Of a stretch of 64,000 nucleotides of DNA, positions 45,738 to 55,431 are shown one piece after another. Every line of letters starts with the position of its first letter. The stretch's first letter is position 1. The stretch comes from Myxococcota bacterium (GTDB lineage Bacteria; Myxococcota_A; Polyangia; JAAYKL01). The stretch lies in NCBI GenBank assembly GCA_030065855.1, contig JASJCT010000014.1, positions 1 through 64,000 of the forward strand, given 5' to 3'. A model generated the notes under the pieces. The model was not told where the DNA came from, did not search any database, and saw only the letters and a list, made by a program, of their open reading frames with translations. A program made the translations under genes and the position numbers.

Positions 45738-46613
45738 ATGACACCAACCAAACGCGTTTACCTCTTCCTCATCATCGGCCTGGTGGCAGCGAGCCAATCC
45801 GGAAATATCATTCGCATCGGCGACGCACATCCCGCGGCCATTGCGGCTTGGCGCCTCCTTATCGCGGCACTTTTCCTCGCACCATTTGCTGGTAGGCGAC
45901 TCAAGACGCTCAGGCACTTATCCCGCCGCGAAATCCAGCTGCTCTTCCTGGCCAGTGTTGCGCTCAGCCTCCATTTTTTTGCGTGGATCGCAGCGGTCCA
46001 GATGACCACCGTGGCAAATGCCGCCATCTTTTTCTCAATAAACCCGGTGATCACCGCCACTGCTGGCCATTTTCTTTTTGGCGAGCGCGTGTCAAAAAAG
46101 CTCGTATGGTCCATCGTCCTCGGATTTGCCGGTATCGCCACCATCAGTTGGAACGACCTATCGTTCCAGCCCGAGCATATCAAGGGCGACGTGACCGCGG
46201 TGATCTGCTCAATACTCTTCTCCGTATATTTCCTGTTGGGAAAGACCCTTCGAAAAAGATTGGATACAGGTGTCTACGTCACATCTGCCTATGCCCTGGC
46301 TTCGGTTTGGGGATTTGGGGCGATGCTCGTCCTGGACCTGCCGTTTGTCGACTACTCGGGGCAGACGTGGTTGTGCTTCTTCCTGATGGCCCTCGTGCCC
46401 ACTGTGCTGGGGCATACTTCTTTTAACAATGCCTTGAGATACATCGCCGCTGGAAGAATATCAGCCTGGACCTTGAGCGAACCCCTGCTCGCAGGTGTGG
46501 TCGCCCATTTTGCCTGGAACGAGTCCATCAGCACGGGCGCCATTTTCGGATATGCCCTTATCTGCAACTCAGTCCTGCTGCTCGTCTTCGACCGGGGGAA
46601 GCAAGTCCAATAG
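45738..46613 (+). CDS. DMT-superfamily EamA-type transporter
   Basis: The 291-residue protein has ten hydrophobic segments in two EamA repeats, typical of small-metabolite exporters or drug/metabolite transporters. Motifs include AIAAWRLLIAALFLAPFA near the start and a second-repeat phrase WTLSEPLLAGVVAHFAWNE. The substrate cannot be told. It follows the DUF5658 gene by 9 nt without an own strong ribosome site, so coupling is possible. Confidence 0.9.
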   Translation: MTPTKRVYLFLIIGLVAASQSGNIIRIGDAHPAAIAAWRLLIAALFLAPFAGRRLKTLRHLSRREIQLLFLASVALSLHFFAWIAAVQMTTVANAAIFFSINPVITATAGHFLFGERVSKKLVWSIVLGFAGIATISWNDLSFQPEHIKGDVTAVICSILFSVYFLLGKTLRKRLDTGVYVTSAYALASVWGFGAMLVLDLPFVDYSGQTWLCFFLMALVPTVLGHTSFNNALRYIAAGRISAWTLSEPLLAGVVAHFAWNESISTGAIFGYALICNSVLLLVFDRGKQVQ

Positions 46614-46725
46614 AAATCGTATAAAAGATTTGCTATCCCTATTTTCGTAATTATCTTTATTATTGGCAACTAATATTTCAGCTGGGCTGAAAATTTGTTC
46701 TTAAACTATATTAATGAGGCCTATC

Positions 46726-46935
46726 ATGAAAAAAATCCGTCGTCCCCTAACCTTAGAAGCCGTAACTATCCACAGAAAAGAGACGTGCCTGCATTACGAA
46801 AGCTGCCTCGACCAGGCATCGGCGTTGCTTTGGCCGTCCTTTTCCTGTGAGGGCTGCCCCAACTATGTCAAAGCAGCCGGTAGCGAGGGCATGTGCTACG
46901 AAAAGGCAGCCTCCCCACTGGCGTGGGAGGTGTAG
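46726..46935 (+). CDS. Small Cys-rich protein
   Basis: This 69-residue protein has five Cys arranged as KETCLHYESC, then SFSCEGC, then MCYEKA. The spacing suggests a metal site (zinc or iron-sulfur). It has no signal or membrane segment. GAGG lies 6 nt before ATG 46726, whereas an upstream ATG (46714) overlaps that site. Similar small Cys-containing proteins occur in deltaproteobacteria, but I cannot assign a family. Confidence 0.65.
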   Translation: MKKIRRPLTLEAVTIHRKETCLHYESCLDQASALLWPSFSCEGCPNYVKAAGSEGMCYEKAASPLAWEV

Positions 46936-47195
46936 CCAGATCACCACTTGAATCCGGGGATTGGGGCCAGCCTATGTGCGCGCATCAGTAGATTCACATC
47001 ATAGCCTACCCAGCAAGATGAATAAATTCCATTACCCGATATTTTAACATTTACAGGTATTATAAGAATATGCAATAATTTCAGGTTAGCGACTACTTAT
47101 TAAGGAGCACTTAGTTATTATTAGTTGCAACCTAAAGAAATACCCCCCTTTTGGCCTTGATAGTGCCCGCATCACTCCCAACGAAAGGAAGGCAG

Positions 47196-49145
47196 ATGTT
47201 TTTATCTAATCGTCCAAGGACTTCTACTCAGCGGCTGGCAATAGCCATCGCTTTACAGGCAATGCTCCTGGTTGTTGTTGGCGCGGCCCAAGCAGGTCCG
47301 GCAAAAGTTGTGAATCTTAGCGAGACAGATGCAGGTAGAACAATTTTTTTAGCAAATGACAATGTCGCGGAGATCTCCCTACCCAGCAATATCACGACCG
47401 GGTATGATTGGGAGCACACAATTTCCAATGCCAGCATCACAGTCCTCGGGACCTATTATGTCCACCCCAAGGTTGCGCAGGGGTTTTATGGGGCCCCGGG
47501 TACCAAGCGCTTCTATGTCGCTGGCGCGAGTTCGGGCACTGCTTCGCTGTCGCTGGTGTACAAGCGATTCCACGATTGGTATTTTGACCGGCAAGTTACC
47601 TTCAGATTTCAGTCAAGTGGCGCGTTCCAGGCCGAATTTGAGGTGCCTGTGGATGCGGTAAAAGTACCTGTGATAGACCGTGGCGACCCCAATATACGGG
47701 TACCTGACGAGTTTAACTGGTGCGGTACCTACAACAACGGCGCCGGCAATGACGATTGCACCCCGGTTAAAAACCAAGGTTCCTGCGGCAGCTGCTGGGC
47801 CTTTGCGGCCGTCGGTCCGCTTGAGAATCTCGTCAAAATTAAGGACGGTGTTGAGGTTGACCTATCCGAGCAGTACCTGGTCTCCTGCGCCACTTCCCAT
47901 AACGGTTGCAACGGCGGATGGTGCCCCTTGGACTATCTCGTGGACAGAACGAGCGCGGACAATGGTCAACCCGGCGCTCCCTATGAATCTACATTTCCGT
48001 ATTCAGCTTCAAACGAATCGTGCGGCGGTCCATACACCAAGGCCTATCGAGGGGAAGATTGGGATTATTCAGGTGACAGTGTCAGTGCGATTAAACAAGC
48101 GATATACGATCACGGCCCTGTCTGGGTCGCCATTCATGCGGATAACGCCATGCAATCGTATAATGGCGGTATTTTTACCCATTCGAGCGGCAGTCAAGTC
48201 AATCACGCGGTCTTCCTCGTCGGTTGGAATGAAACCGATCCCCAATCTGACGGATACTGGTACATGCGAAATTCTTGGGGGTCTAATTGGGGGGAGCACG
48301 GGTATATGCGCATTGAATACGGCGCCAATTCTGTCGGCAGGTCAGCGGCCTGGATTGACTACGCTGGCAGCTCGGATACCGACACCGACACAGACACCGA
48401 TACAGACACCGACACAGACACCGATACGGACACCGATACCGGCGGCGACTACTGGATAGATGGGTACTGTCCAGGGGGCGAGAGTCAAAACTGGAATGTA
48501 GCATCAAATGACTGCCAAGACGTGAGCTTTGAAGGGTGCTGTGACGATGTGGGTAACATCATTTGGTGTGACGGTGGCGTGCTCCATTGCTACCCCTGCG
48601 CAGATCTGACAAATCAGCCGTTCTGTTCTTGGCAAGTAGATGACGCCTACTATTGGTGTACTGAAACAGACAACGGACCTGACCCCTCTGGCACACATCC
48701 CCAGAATTGCAGCGGTGATGTGGACACGGATACGGACACGGACACGGACACCGATACCGATACCGACACAGACACCGACACGGACACTGATACCGACACG
48801 GACACTGATACGGACACGGACACGGACACCGATACCGACACGGACACTGACACTGACGCCGATACGGATTCTGACTCAGATAGCGACAGCGATAGCGACT
48901 CTGACTCAGATGGCGATAGTGATAGCGATTCTGACTCAGATAGCGACAGTGATAGCGATTCTGACTCAGATAGCGACAGCGATAGTGACTCTGACTCAGA
49001 CAGCGACTCTGATGCCGACAATGAAACCAATAACAACAGCAATGCCGCTCAAGAAGAAGGGGGTTGCGGCTGTAGCCATCTGGGATCTGATAGGGGTCGT
49101 CTTGATACAGTGATGCTGGTGCTGCAGATAGGGCTCGGTTTTTAG
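47196..49145 (+). CDS. Papain-family (C1A) protease with chagasin-like N-terminal domain and repeat stalks
   Basis: The 649-residue protein has a signal peptide ending near Ala33-Gly34. Residues 37-150 resemble a chagasin/I42 inhibitor domain: NITTGY (65-70, cf. NPTTG), GAPGTKRF (99-106) and RFHDW (124-128, cf. RPW). The papain domain (about 168-392) has Cys200 in [10 protein letters not shown], His337 in [11 protein letters not shown] and Asn359 in [13 protein letters not shown]. Two DT/DS stretches (48375-48440, 48723-49019) flank a Cys-rich module of about 90 residues with GCCD and CSW/DPSG motifs. The C-terminus has [12 protein letters not shown] and a short hydrophobic end. AAGGAAGG precedes the ATG. 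Confidence 0.9.
   Translation: MFLSNRPRTSTQRLAIAIALQAMLLVVVGAAQAGPAKVVNLSETDAGRTIFLANDNVAEISLPSNITTGYDWEHTISNASITVLGTYYVHPKVAQGFYGAPGTKRFYVAGASSGTASLSLVYKRFHDWYFDRQVTFRFQSSGAFQAEFEVPVDAVKVPVIDRGDPNIRVPDEFNWCGTYNNGAGNDDCTPVKNQGSCGSCWAFAAVGPLENLVKIKDGVEVDLSEQYLVSCATSHNGCNGGWCPLDYLVDRTSADNGQPGAPYESTFPYSASNESCGGPYTKAYRGEDWDYSGDSVSAIKQAIYDHGPVWVAIHADNAMQSYNGGIFTHSSGSQVNHAVFLVGWNETDPQSDGYWYMRNSWGSNWGEHGYMRIEYGANSVGRSAAWIDYAGSSDTDTDTDTDTDTDTDTDTDTDTGGDYWIDGYCPGGESQNWNVASNDCQDVSFEGCCDDVGNIIWCDGGVLHCYPCADLTNQPFCSWQVDDAYYWCTETDNGPDPSGTHPQNCSGDVDTDTDTDTDTDTDTDTDTDTDTDTDTDTDTDTDTDTDTDTDTDTDADTDSDSDSDSDSDSDSDGDSDSDSDSDSDSDSDSDSDSDSDSDSDSDSDSDADNETNNNSNAAQEEGGCGCSHLGSDRGRLDTVMLVLQIGLGF
48375..48440 (+). 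repeat. Short (Asp-Thr)n array before the Cys-rich module
   Basis: Eleven hexamers encode alternating Asp-Thr, linking the papain domain to the Cys-rich module of the same protein. Confidence 0.85.
48723..49019 (+). repeat. Long (Asp-Thr)n then (Asp-Ser)n array
   Basis: About 297 bp: the first half is Asp-Thr, the second half Asp-Ser, with an abrupt change near 48865. Silent variation is frequent. It precedes the CGC tail. Confidence 0.9.
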
Positions 49146-49155
49146 CGAAACAAAG

Positions 49156-50169
49156 CTATCTCCCGCCCAAGTCGATGCTGCCCACACCGCCATCGTCGGG
49201 ATCATCGGTCAGGTCGTATTTGCCTCTCATACCAAATAAGTCAATATCAAATTGAATGACCGCGTTGGCACAGGGCCCCCCTGTACACAGCTCACCAGCA
49301 GATACTATCGTCATGGCGCCGTCAAGGGTAAATCCCTCAAACCAGAGCTCGGTAAATTGGAGATCTTCATCGAAAAAACCCTGTAAAATTTGGATGTCGA
49401 AGTTAAGGTTGTTATCTGAACTGGGTGCCGCCATGACAGATCCGTCTGTCCACTGGGTAGCGTCGACAATACCGGACCAGTGGAATACTTTACTTGCAGC
49501 GCCCAATCCCTGAGCGATCAAGCGGATGTATGGCTCGGCCTCCCCGTCGCCATCTAGATCTAGCGCTGTTTGCTCACCCCACATTATCGTCAGTGGCATG
49601 TCCGTATCACCGAGTTGGGTCTCAAAGTCGACATCTGTCACATAGTCATCTGGGATAGCTCCATCCGGACCCAGGCTATCGAGATAGGCTTTTTCGAGAA
49701 CTTTGATCTCAATAGAAGCATTTCCCGTACTTGTATTGCCCCGGTTCACGCAGGTCTGCCACGTGTCACCCGCTTGATTGATTGTAAACGCCACCCCCAT
49801 GTCACCGCACGCACACGGTGCGGTATACGGCGCCACGGGGTTTTCTATTTCGGGATAACAGTAATAGGTAATGACCGTTTCCCAACCTTCAAAGAAGGGG
49901 TTATTGCACGTTGCCCCTTCGCAGCAATCAGTACCGCCGGTGCACGCATCCCCAATGCACGTGGCCGGATAGATATATGCCGGATCCTGTCCATCGAGGC
50001 AGTTAGACCCATCGTCTGTGTTGCTGTCGCTGTCGCTATCGGTCTCGGCATCTGACCCCGTATCGGTTGCAGTATCCGTGTCATCCCCATTGCCACTGCC
50101 GCATCCTACAGTGGCCAGCCATCCACCAAAGCAAACCGTGCCCAATAGTGCCACCCCATACGATTTCAT
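49156..50169 (-). CDS. Repeat-containing secreted lipoprotein, unknown function
   Basis: The 337-residue protein has a lipobox in LATVGC followed by a short Asp/Thr/Ser-rich stretch. A Cys-containing region (CIGDACTGGTDCCEGATC) comes next, then beta-rich sequence with paired Cys (ITYYCYPEI, PCACGDMG). No enzyme motif was recognised. It converges with the papain gene, with 10 nt between the stops, and its leader lies near 50170. It belongs with the other acidic-repeat surface proteins of the window by architecture. Confidence 0.75.
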   Translation of the reverse strand: MKSYGVALLGTVCFGGWLATVGCGSGNGDDTDTATDTGSDAETDSDSDSNTDDGSNCLDGQDPAYIYPATCIGDACTGGTDCCEGATCNNPFFEGWETVITYYCYPEIENPVAPYTAPCACGDMGVAFTINQAGDTWQTCVNRGNTSTGNASIEIKVLEKAYLDSLGPDGAIPDDYVTDVDFETQLGDTDMPLTIMWGEQTALDLDGDGEAEPYIRLIAQGLGAASKVFHWSGIVDATQWTDGSVMAAPSSDNNLNFDIQILQGFFDEDLQFTELWFEGFTLDGAMTIVSAGELCTGGPCANAVIQFDIDLFGMRGKYDLTDDPDDGGVGSIDLGGR

Positions 50170-50260
50170 TTCCTTACTCCCTTCGGCCTGATCAAAATTA
50201 TAGCCGGCCTGATCAGCGCGGGGGCACCTGAGGATGAATATCGTTCGGTCCGCGAGCGCC

Positions 50261-50440
50261 CTATTCTACTTGTAATGACAACTGACCCGGCAAGACAGTT
50301 TGGTACTTGTCCAACACCAGGTCAATGCCTTCCCGGATATATATTGAGACTGGAACCTTGGTCCGCCGGCTCAATTCCTTGAGGCGGCGATCCTGTTCCT
50401 CGGTGATATAAACAGTCGTGGGAAACTTTTTTCTTGCCAT
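50261..50440 (-). CDS. Ribbon-helix-helix DNA-binding protein
   Basis: The 59-residue protein starts MARKKFPTTVYITEEQDRRL and continues as one CopG/Arc-type ribbon-helix-helix with SRRTKVPVSIYIREGIDLVL. Start 50440 is chosen because AGGAG lies 8 nt upstream; an ATG at 50479 would add 13 residues. No toxin gene is beside it, so an antitoxin role is unsupported; it may autoregulate from the small upstream gap. Confidence 0.85.
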   Translation of the reverse strand: MARKKFPTTVYITEEQDRRLKELSRRTKVPVSIYIREGIDLVLDKYQTVLPGQLSLQVE

Positions 50441-50564
50441 CACTGTGCTCCTGATTGTGACAGTACTATATATTACCATATAGGTATATCTACTATATTA
50501 AAAGCCGCACGTGTCAGCCGATAAATTGGTGTGTAGCGCCCACTTGCGGTACACTTAGCATGAG

Positions 50565-52253
50565 ATGGTACCCATGCGACGAGCGTGGAGCCCAGTGTAC
50601 CCACCCCCGATAGGAACCCATCAGGCCAGATGGGCAATGGCATTCTTTTTCGGCTTTTTTCTAATTTGCTGTGGCGAGATGTCAGCCCCCCATTGGCCAG
50701 GGAGAGCACCCCCCAAGGGAAATGGCGAACCAACCCCTATTCAGAAAAGCCAAAAACGACCTGACCCGATATCCCACGGTGAATCAAAAATCCATCCTCT
50801 CCCATCAGATCCCTGTATGCGCGCGCTCAAAACCATTGAACCGGTTGAAAGAGACGAAGCACTGGACCGCTACTATGCTGGGTTGCCTCAAACAGTCATC
50901 GGCGCTCGCATCGTCCCTGTCGCATATTTCAGCGCACCGCAACGGACCCAAGATCCCAGGGCACTCAACACCTATCACACACTCGCTCAGTCCAGACAGG
51001 TGCGAAGGTACATAAAAAAGCTTCTCAGCAAATACCAGGGGGACAAGCCCTTTTTGAGACGCATTTTCCTCAGCGACGGATACTTCTTTGAATCTCGGCC
51101 ATATCTGGCCCGCGCCATGGTCCGCGGCATTCACATCGAGGATCTCTTTGATGATCCGCATATCTACCTTTACCGGGACGGACAGACCCAAATCCTGGAA
51201 CAGCGCGATGGCACCTACTTTGGAAACGACGGCAGACCAGCCAAACTCCTGCTCAACGATCGCATATCAAATGACCGGATGGACCTGCTCCCTCCCCTTC
51301 ACATTGACCTCGGTCAAATCCGGCGGACAACAGGTGCCCTTAGGACCATCCCCCGGATTGTCGGATCCGAAACAGCGTGGATAGACTTGATTTTCCCAAA
51401 TGGGGAACGCCGATCGGCAAAGGTCGACCTCCTGAGAATGCGGTCCCAGGTAACCTGTATCGCAGGGGTCTCAGAGACCCTGAAAGAGCTCAGATCCCAA
51501 GCCAGGGCATTTTGGTGGCAACACAGAAAAACAACTGATACAGCAACTAAAATAGTTGCTGAACGCCCCCGCTTTGACGAGCCCACAGACGAAAGCGAGG
51601 ATGACCAAGAAGACGGCGCGCTTCGGCTGGCCTGGATCGCGGCCTATCGACAGCGGGAGGATACATTTAAATTCAGAGAGGTCGAGTACCGCGTGTTCGA
51701 TCGGCAGGGCAACCCCATCCCACCTCAGGTCTGCGTAGATTTTGTGTTTGACGTGTGGGAGCGGGCCCACGGGACCTGGTTCAATCGCCGTGGTGAGAAA
51801 CCCGGCCGAACCAGTGGGGAGATAGATTTTTCTTCTATCCCAGGGTTTGCGAGAAGGAATATTCCGTCCATATTGGCCTTCTCCGAGGCAGATGACACGC
51901 CCCTCGACCGATACGATATTCCCCGCAAACACTGGATACCCCTAAAACGCGAGCGCCGGTTTGCCAAGGTGCTCGCCGGCCATACCGACGCGATCCGAGA
52001 CGGGGATGTGCTGATTATTCACGGGCTGCGGGAGCAAGACATGCGGGAGCACTATCACGCGGTGCTCGTTCTGGAAACAGACCCCCTGACCGGCCTGCCC
52101 ATGGTGGTAGCAGACAATCAAGGCCGGCCGAGGATAGGATCCCTGTTTAATGCCATGCGGGCAGCACCGTTGCGCTCGATAAAACACCGCATTCGCATCG
52201 AATTTCAAGCAATGAAGCAGTACCTGCGGACCGTCGCTCGAGAGGATACGTAA
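50565..52253 (+). CDS. Exported NlpC/P60-like cysteine hydrolase candidate
   Basis: The protein is up to 562 residues. A short hydrophobic stretch (MAFFFGFFLICC) near residue 25-36 suggests export or a lipobox-like Cys, so the start may be 50637. A C-terminal domain has PPQVCVDFVFDVWERA, EHYHAVLVLE and VADNQGRPR; the Cys-His-Asp order is typical of NlpC/P60 hydrolases that cut cell-wall peptides. The first 300 residues have no recognised domain. It resembles, in architecture, the protein at 18305-20362. It converges with 52256-52774, with 2 nt between stops. Confidence 0.6.
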   Translation: MVPMRRAWSPVYPPPIGTHQARWAMAFFFGFFLICCGEMSAPHWPGRAPPKGNGEPTPIQKSQKRPDPISHGESKIHPLPSDPCMRALKTIEPVERDEALDRYYAGLPQTVIGARIVPVAYFSAPQRTQDPRALNTYHTLAQSRQVRRYIKKLLSKYQGDKPFLRRIFLSDGYFFESRPYLARAMVRGIHIEDLFDDPHIYLYRDGQTQILEQRDGTYFGNDGRPAKLLLNDRISNDRMDLLPPLHIDLGQIRRTTGALRTIPRIVGSETAWIDLIFPNGERRSAKVDLLRMRSQVTCIAGVSETLKELRSQARAFWWQHRKTTDTATKIVAERPRFDEPTDESEDDQEDGALRLAWIAAYRQREDTFKFREVEYRVFDRQGNPIPPQVCVDFVFDVWERAHGTWFNRRGEKPGRTSGEIDFSSIPGFARRNIPSILAFSEADDTPLDRYDIPRKHWIPLKRERRFAKVLAGHTDAIRDGDVLIIHGLREQDMREHYHAVLVLETDPLTGLPMVVADNQGRPRIGSLFNAMRAAPLRSIKHRIRIEFQAMKQYLRTVAREDT

Positions 52254-52255
52254 TC

Positions 52256-52774
52256 CTATCTCTTCTTTTTTTTCCTTTTTTTTCTATCCCCGACCACGCC
52301 CGCACTGACGACCTGTTTTTCGATAACCACGATGCTCTTCATGCTGAATTGATACTTGCCGTCCACCTGGCGTGCCTTTCCCCGAAGGCGCACGCGCGCG
52401 CCCGGAAGAATGACCTCCTCAACGCCCTGGAATTCCTTGCCGTATTGGCGACTCAATTCAAGGTGATCCCGATGATCGAACTTCCCAGGCCGATCCGGTG
52501 TAATCGGAAGCACGCCGCCTTCCATTTCGAGTTCAAAGGGGGCGTACACTTCGGCTTGCTTGATTTTGTGAATGGTCGGCATCGGAGATCTGCCGCCGCC
52601 AATGGACAAAAAAGAGCGATAGAAAAAGGCCACGCAATTTTGGCCCCGCACGGGCGAGCGAAGCGGGGTCTCGACCCGTACAATGCCGTCTACGATGTTG
52701 AGTCCCGGGGCCAAATCCCCATATTTTGATGTGGGCAGGGGATCCTTGATAAATGTTTTGAGTGTTCTAAGCAC
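52256..52774 (-). CDS. GIDE-like domain protein, low confidence family
   Basis: The 172-residue protein has no signal peptide. The segment GIVRVETPLRSPVRGQNCVA with later CVAFFYRS resembles the GIDE domain of membrane E3-type proteins (VeaDepLlaPlsgepCvwyry pattern), and a strand-rich part follows. The C-terminus is a run of Lys/Arg. It lies 67 nt after thiD on the same strand. The similarity is by eye only. Confidence 0.5.
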   Translation of the reverse strand: MLRTLKTFIKDPLPTSKYGDLAPGLNIVDGIVRVETPLRSPVRGQNCVAFFYRSFLSIGGGRSPMPTIHKIKQAEVYAPFELEMEGGVLPITPDRPGKFDHRDHLELSRQYGKEFQGVEEVILPGARVRLRGKARQVDGKYQFSMKSIVVIEKQVVSAGVVGDRKKRKKKKR

Positions 52775-52841
52775 AATCCTACTCCTCGCCTGGGTCGCAA
52801 AATAATCTCATGTGCCGGTCTCTGACAAGGCATGTTTGATA

Positions 52842-53645
52842 TCAACAGCTCGTTTTAACTTGCGCAGGGGACCCGAAGTTGAGGTAGCGCGGCCCAGGCC
52901 CCAGGTGATGAGAGTTTAGTATCGCGTCCTTTAAGATCCCTCGGGCTGCAGTCACAGCGCTGAGCAGCGGGTACGCGCGGGCCAAAAAGGCAGCGATAAG
53001 GGATGCCAGGGCACATCCCGTGCCCCGGACCTCTCCTACCATGGCTCTTCTGTCTTCAAAAACTTCAAAGCGGCCCTCGGCATCTACGTAAACGTCCGCG
53101 ACCATATCAGATGCCAAGTGGCCCCCTTTGACCAGCACTGCCGTTGCACCTGCGCCCACTAAATATTCCCCGGCAGATCGCATGTCAGTAACGGTGGCGA
53201 CGTCGATACCAGTAAGCGCCGTCGCCTCGATCAGATTGGGGGTGACCATCGCGGCCTGGGGTATGAGGTGGGTCTTTAATGCTGCCACGCCTTTCTCGCT
53301 AAGCAATGTCCCCTGGGTCGTGCTGCGAAAGACCGGGTCCACAACCAGCTGTAAATCCGGATTATTCTGGGCAATATCGGCGATCATGCCTGCGATCTTC
53401 GCGTTCCCCAAAGCGCCCAACTTGACTGCCTTTACTGGCGTATCAGCAAGCACCGTCTCAATCGCTCGGCGCACGAGGTGGGGCGAAAGCGGGTAGGATC
53501 CGACAAACCGACGACCGCTTTGAATCGCAAATGTGGTCATTACCACTGCACAGTGCACACCTGCAAAGCGGGCGGCCATCGCGTCTCGCACAATCCCAGC
53601 GCCGCCTGTGGGATCAAGGCCGCCGATAGCGAGCATGGCCGTCAT
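52842..53645 (-). CDS. thiD: Hydroxymethylpyrimidine/phosphomethylpyrimidine kinase
   Basis: The 267-residue ribokinase-like enzyme phosphorylates HMP and HMP-phosphate in thiamine synthesis. It has the substrate loop GGLDPTGGAGI, VVDPVF and the anion hole motif GTGCALAS. The start is uncertain: ATG 53645 gives the usual N-terminus; an ATG at 53720 adds 25 atypical residues, and no clear ribosome site was seen for either. No other thi gene is nearby. Confidence 0.9.
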   Translation of the reverse strand: MTAMLAIGGLDPTGGAGIVRDAMAARFAGVHCAVVMTTFAIQSGRRFVGSYPLSPHLVRRAIETVLADTPVKAVKLGALGNAKIAGMIADIAQNNPDLQLVVDPVFRSTTQGTLLSEKGVAALKTHLIPQAAMVTPNLIEATALTGIDVATVTDMRSAGEYLVGAGATAVLVKGGHLASDMVADVYVDAEGRFEVFEDRRAMVGEVRGTGCALASLIAAFLARAYPLLSAVTAARGILKDAILNSHHLGPGPRYLNFGSPAQVKTSC

Positions 53646-53795
53646 GTGATGGTGCCGCGCTTTAAAATATCCAAAGGTCCACCCTAACCAGAAGAATCTG
53701 TTGACATACGAAAGATGCAAACAAATTGACGACCGAAAAATTGGCCCATACTATTATCAGTAAACAGATTCAGTAGCAACTTGGGAGGAGGAGAT

Positions 53796-54818
53796 ATGAC
53801 AGGCGGGCATCTAAGCGACATACGGCATGTATTGGTCGCTTTGGGGTTATTGGTTTCGGCGGTGCCGACGGTCGTCTTGGCAGAGGATACTGCCGATACA
53901 GCAGAGGATGTCCGAGCCATCGCCCGGAAACACTATCAACGTGGAAAGGAGTTGTATGAGGCCGGTAAATTTGAACTCGCCCAAAAGGAATTTCAAGCGG
54001 CCTATGATACCAAACCCCATCCAGTAGCGCTAAAAAGCATCGCCGAGTGCAAGGCGGCCTTGGGAAATGTAACCGGTGCGATTGAAACCCTGGAGAAATT
54101 TCTCAGTGGTCCAGCACAAACCGGAAGGGCAGATGCCAAAAAGCGCATTGCAGAGCTCCAAAGATTACTCGCCCGGCTTGACGTAAAGAGTGAACCAGCT
54201 GGCGCAACTGTTGCAGTGGATGGGAAAGATACCGGTCGTGTAACGCCTACTACGCTCAGTTTGAATCCCGGTGCGCATGATGTGACGCTCGCTGTTTCAG
54301 GCTACAAACCCATGAGCAAGCAGACCATTCTCGACATCGGCGCTGACGCGTCATTACGGTTAGATTTCACCGCAGATGGCGAACCGATCGGCCCGGAAGA
54401 TCAAGGGGATGTGGACACGATTGTGGTCCGGCCGAAAACCAACACCAACGCGACCGATAGACCCGCAAGCCATGGGGAGATCGTCGAACCAGCCAATAGG
54501 CTACCGGTCGGCTTTTGGATCACAGCGGCCGTCACTGGGGTGGGCCTTGTGAGCGGCACGGTCTTCGGCGTAATGGCTCTGAATGCCGAGGAGGACTACC
54601 ACAATGAACCGACTGAAGAGAAAAAAGACGCTGGGCATCGAAACGCCATCATCTCTGATGTTTCCCTTGGCGTTGCTGCCGCGTCCGGCATCACCAGTAT
54701 GATTATTTTACTAACACACTTAAGCCGAGAAAAACGGGTATCAAACCGGGCGAACGTAGCGATAGTCCCGATTGTGGATCACAACACCGCGGGTGTTGGA
54801 GCAATTTTGGCCTTTTAG
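53796..54818 (+). CDS. Exported TPR-PEGA membrane protein
   Basis: The 340-residue protein has a signal peptide (VLVALGLLVSAVPTVVLA), a TPR region (ARKHYQRGKELYEAGKFELA), a PEGA domain (LDVKSEPAGATVAVDGKDTG) and two membrane-like segments at the C-terminus (VTGVGLVSGTVFGVMAL and IISDVSLGVAAASGITSMII). GGAGGAGG precedes the ATG. It is 14 nt upstream of the lipoprotein at 54833 and a relative of the TPR protein at 57825. Such proteins often sit beside Ser/Thr kinases in Myxococcota. Confidence 0.8.
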   Translation: MTGGHLSDIRHVLVALGLLVSAVPTVVLAEDTADTAEDVRAIARKHYQRGKELYEAGKFELAQKEFQAAYDTKPHPVALKSIAECKAALGNVTGAIETLEKFLSGPAQTGRADAKKRIAELQRLLARLDVKSEPAGATVAVDGKDTGRVTPTTLSLNPGAHDVTLAVSGYKPMSKQTILDIGADASLRLDFTADGEPIGPEDQGDVDTIVVRPKTNTNATDRPASHGEIVEPANRLPVGFWITAAVTGVGLVSGTVFGVMALNAEEDYHNEPTEEKKDAGHRNAIISDVSLGVAAASGITSMIILLTHLSREKRVSNRANVAIVPIVDHNTAGVGAILAF

Positions 54819-54832
54819 GGAGGACATAAACA

Positions 54833-55366
54833 ATGAGAAAAACAATACTATTGGCTGCCGTTATGCTGTTGCTGGTCGAGACGCTGGCCGGGTGTACAGC
54901 GATTACCGATTTCGACGATGATTGGATTAATGAAGACGGCGACGATGAACTCTATCCTCTTGACGATTTCTTGACAAACCCCATCTATGTCGACCTCTTG
55001 GGAAATGGAAACGCGATCATTTCCCTCGATATGTACCCCCCAATTCCCGAAGTCGAGGATGGGGGCGATAGCGCAATCTTGGCCATGTTGGGGGATATCA
55101 TTAACATGGCCGTCAGAAATGACACGTCTGGCGTTTCGGTCAACCTGATAGAGGGCACCTCGGTGAATGCAACGCCGATGAACCCCGGAGAATACCAAAT
55201 GACACTGTCGCCAGATCGGACGTCTATCGAGGTGATCTTCAGAAACGAAGTAGACGGCAAATCCCTTAGGGAGGGTGGGGAATACACCGCGCTCATTTCG
55301 GTCTTGCCCAACGATGTTTTCCTTTATACCCCACAGTTCACTAGAGACGTGGTCGTGAGAAACTAG
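54833..55366 (+). CDS. Small lipoprotein of unknown function
   Basis: The 177-residue protein has a lipobox in VETLAGC. An acidic N-terminal part (DFDDDWINEDGDDEL) is followed by beta-rich sequence without recognised motifs. It follows the TPR-PEGA gene by 14 nt and is likely in one operon with it. Confidence 0.75.
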   Translation: MRKTILLAAVMLLLVETLAGCTAITDFDDDWINEDGDDELYPLDDFLTNPIYVDLLGNGNAIISLDMYPPIPEVEDGGDSAILAMLGDIINMAVRNDTSGVSVNLIEGTSVNATPMNPGEYQMTLSPDRTSIEVIFRNEVDGKSLREGGEYTALISVLPNDVFLYTPQFTRDVVVRN

Positions 55367-55431
55367 CAGAGCTTCGCCTCAAACTGACGCGTATGAATCA
55401 CGTGGCCCCCCTCTGCAGACTAAGGCGTGGC

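Noticed and set aside
50261-50440. Toxin-antitoxin module with the RHH protein as antitoxin
   Set aside because: No small toxin gene lies on either side.
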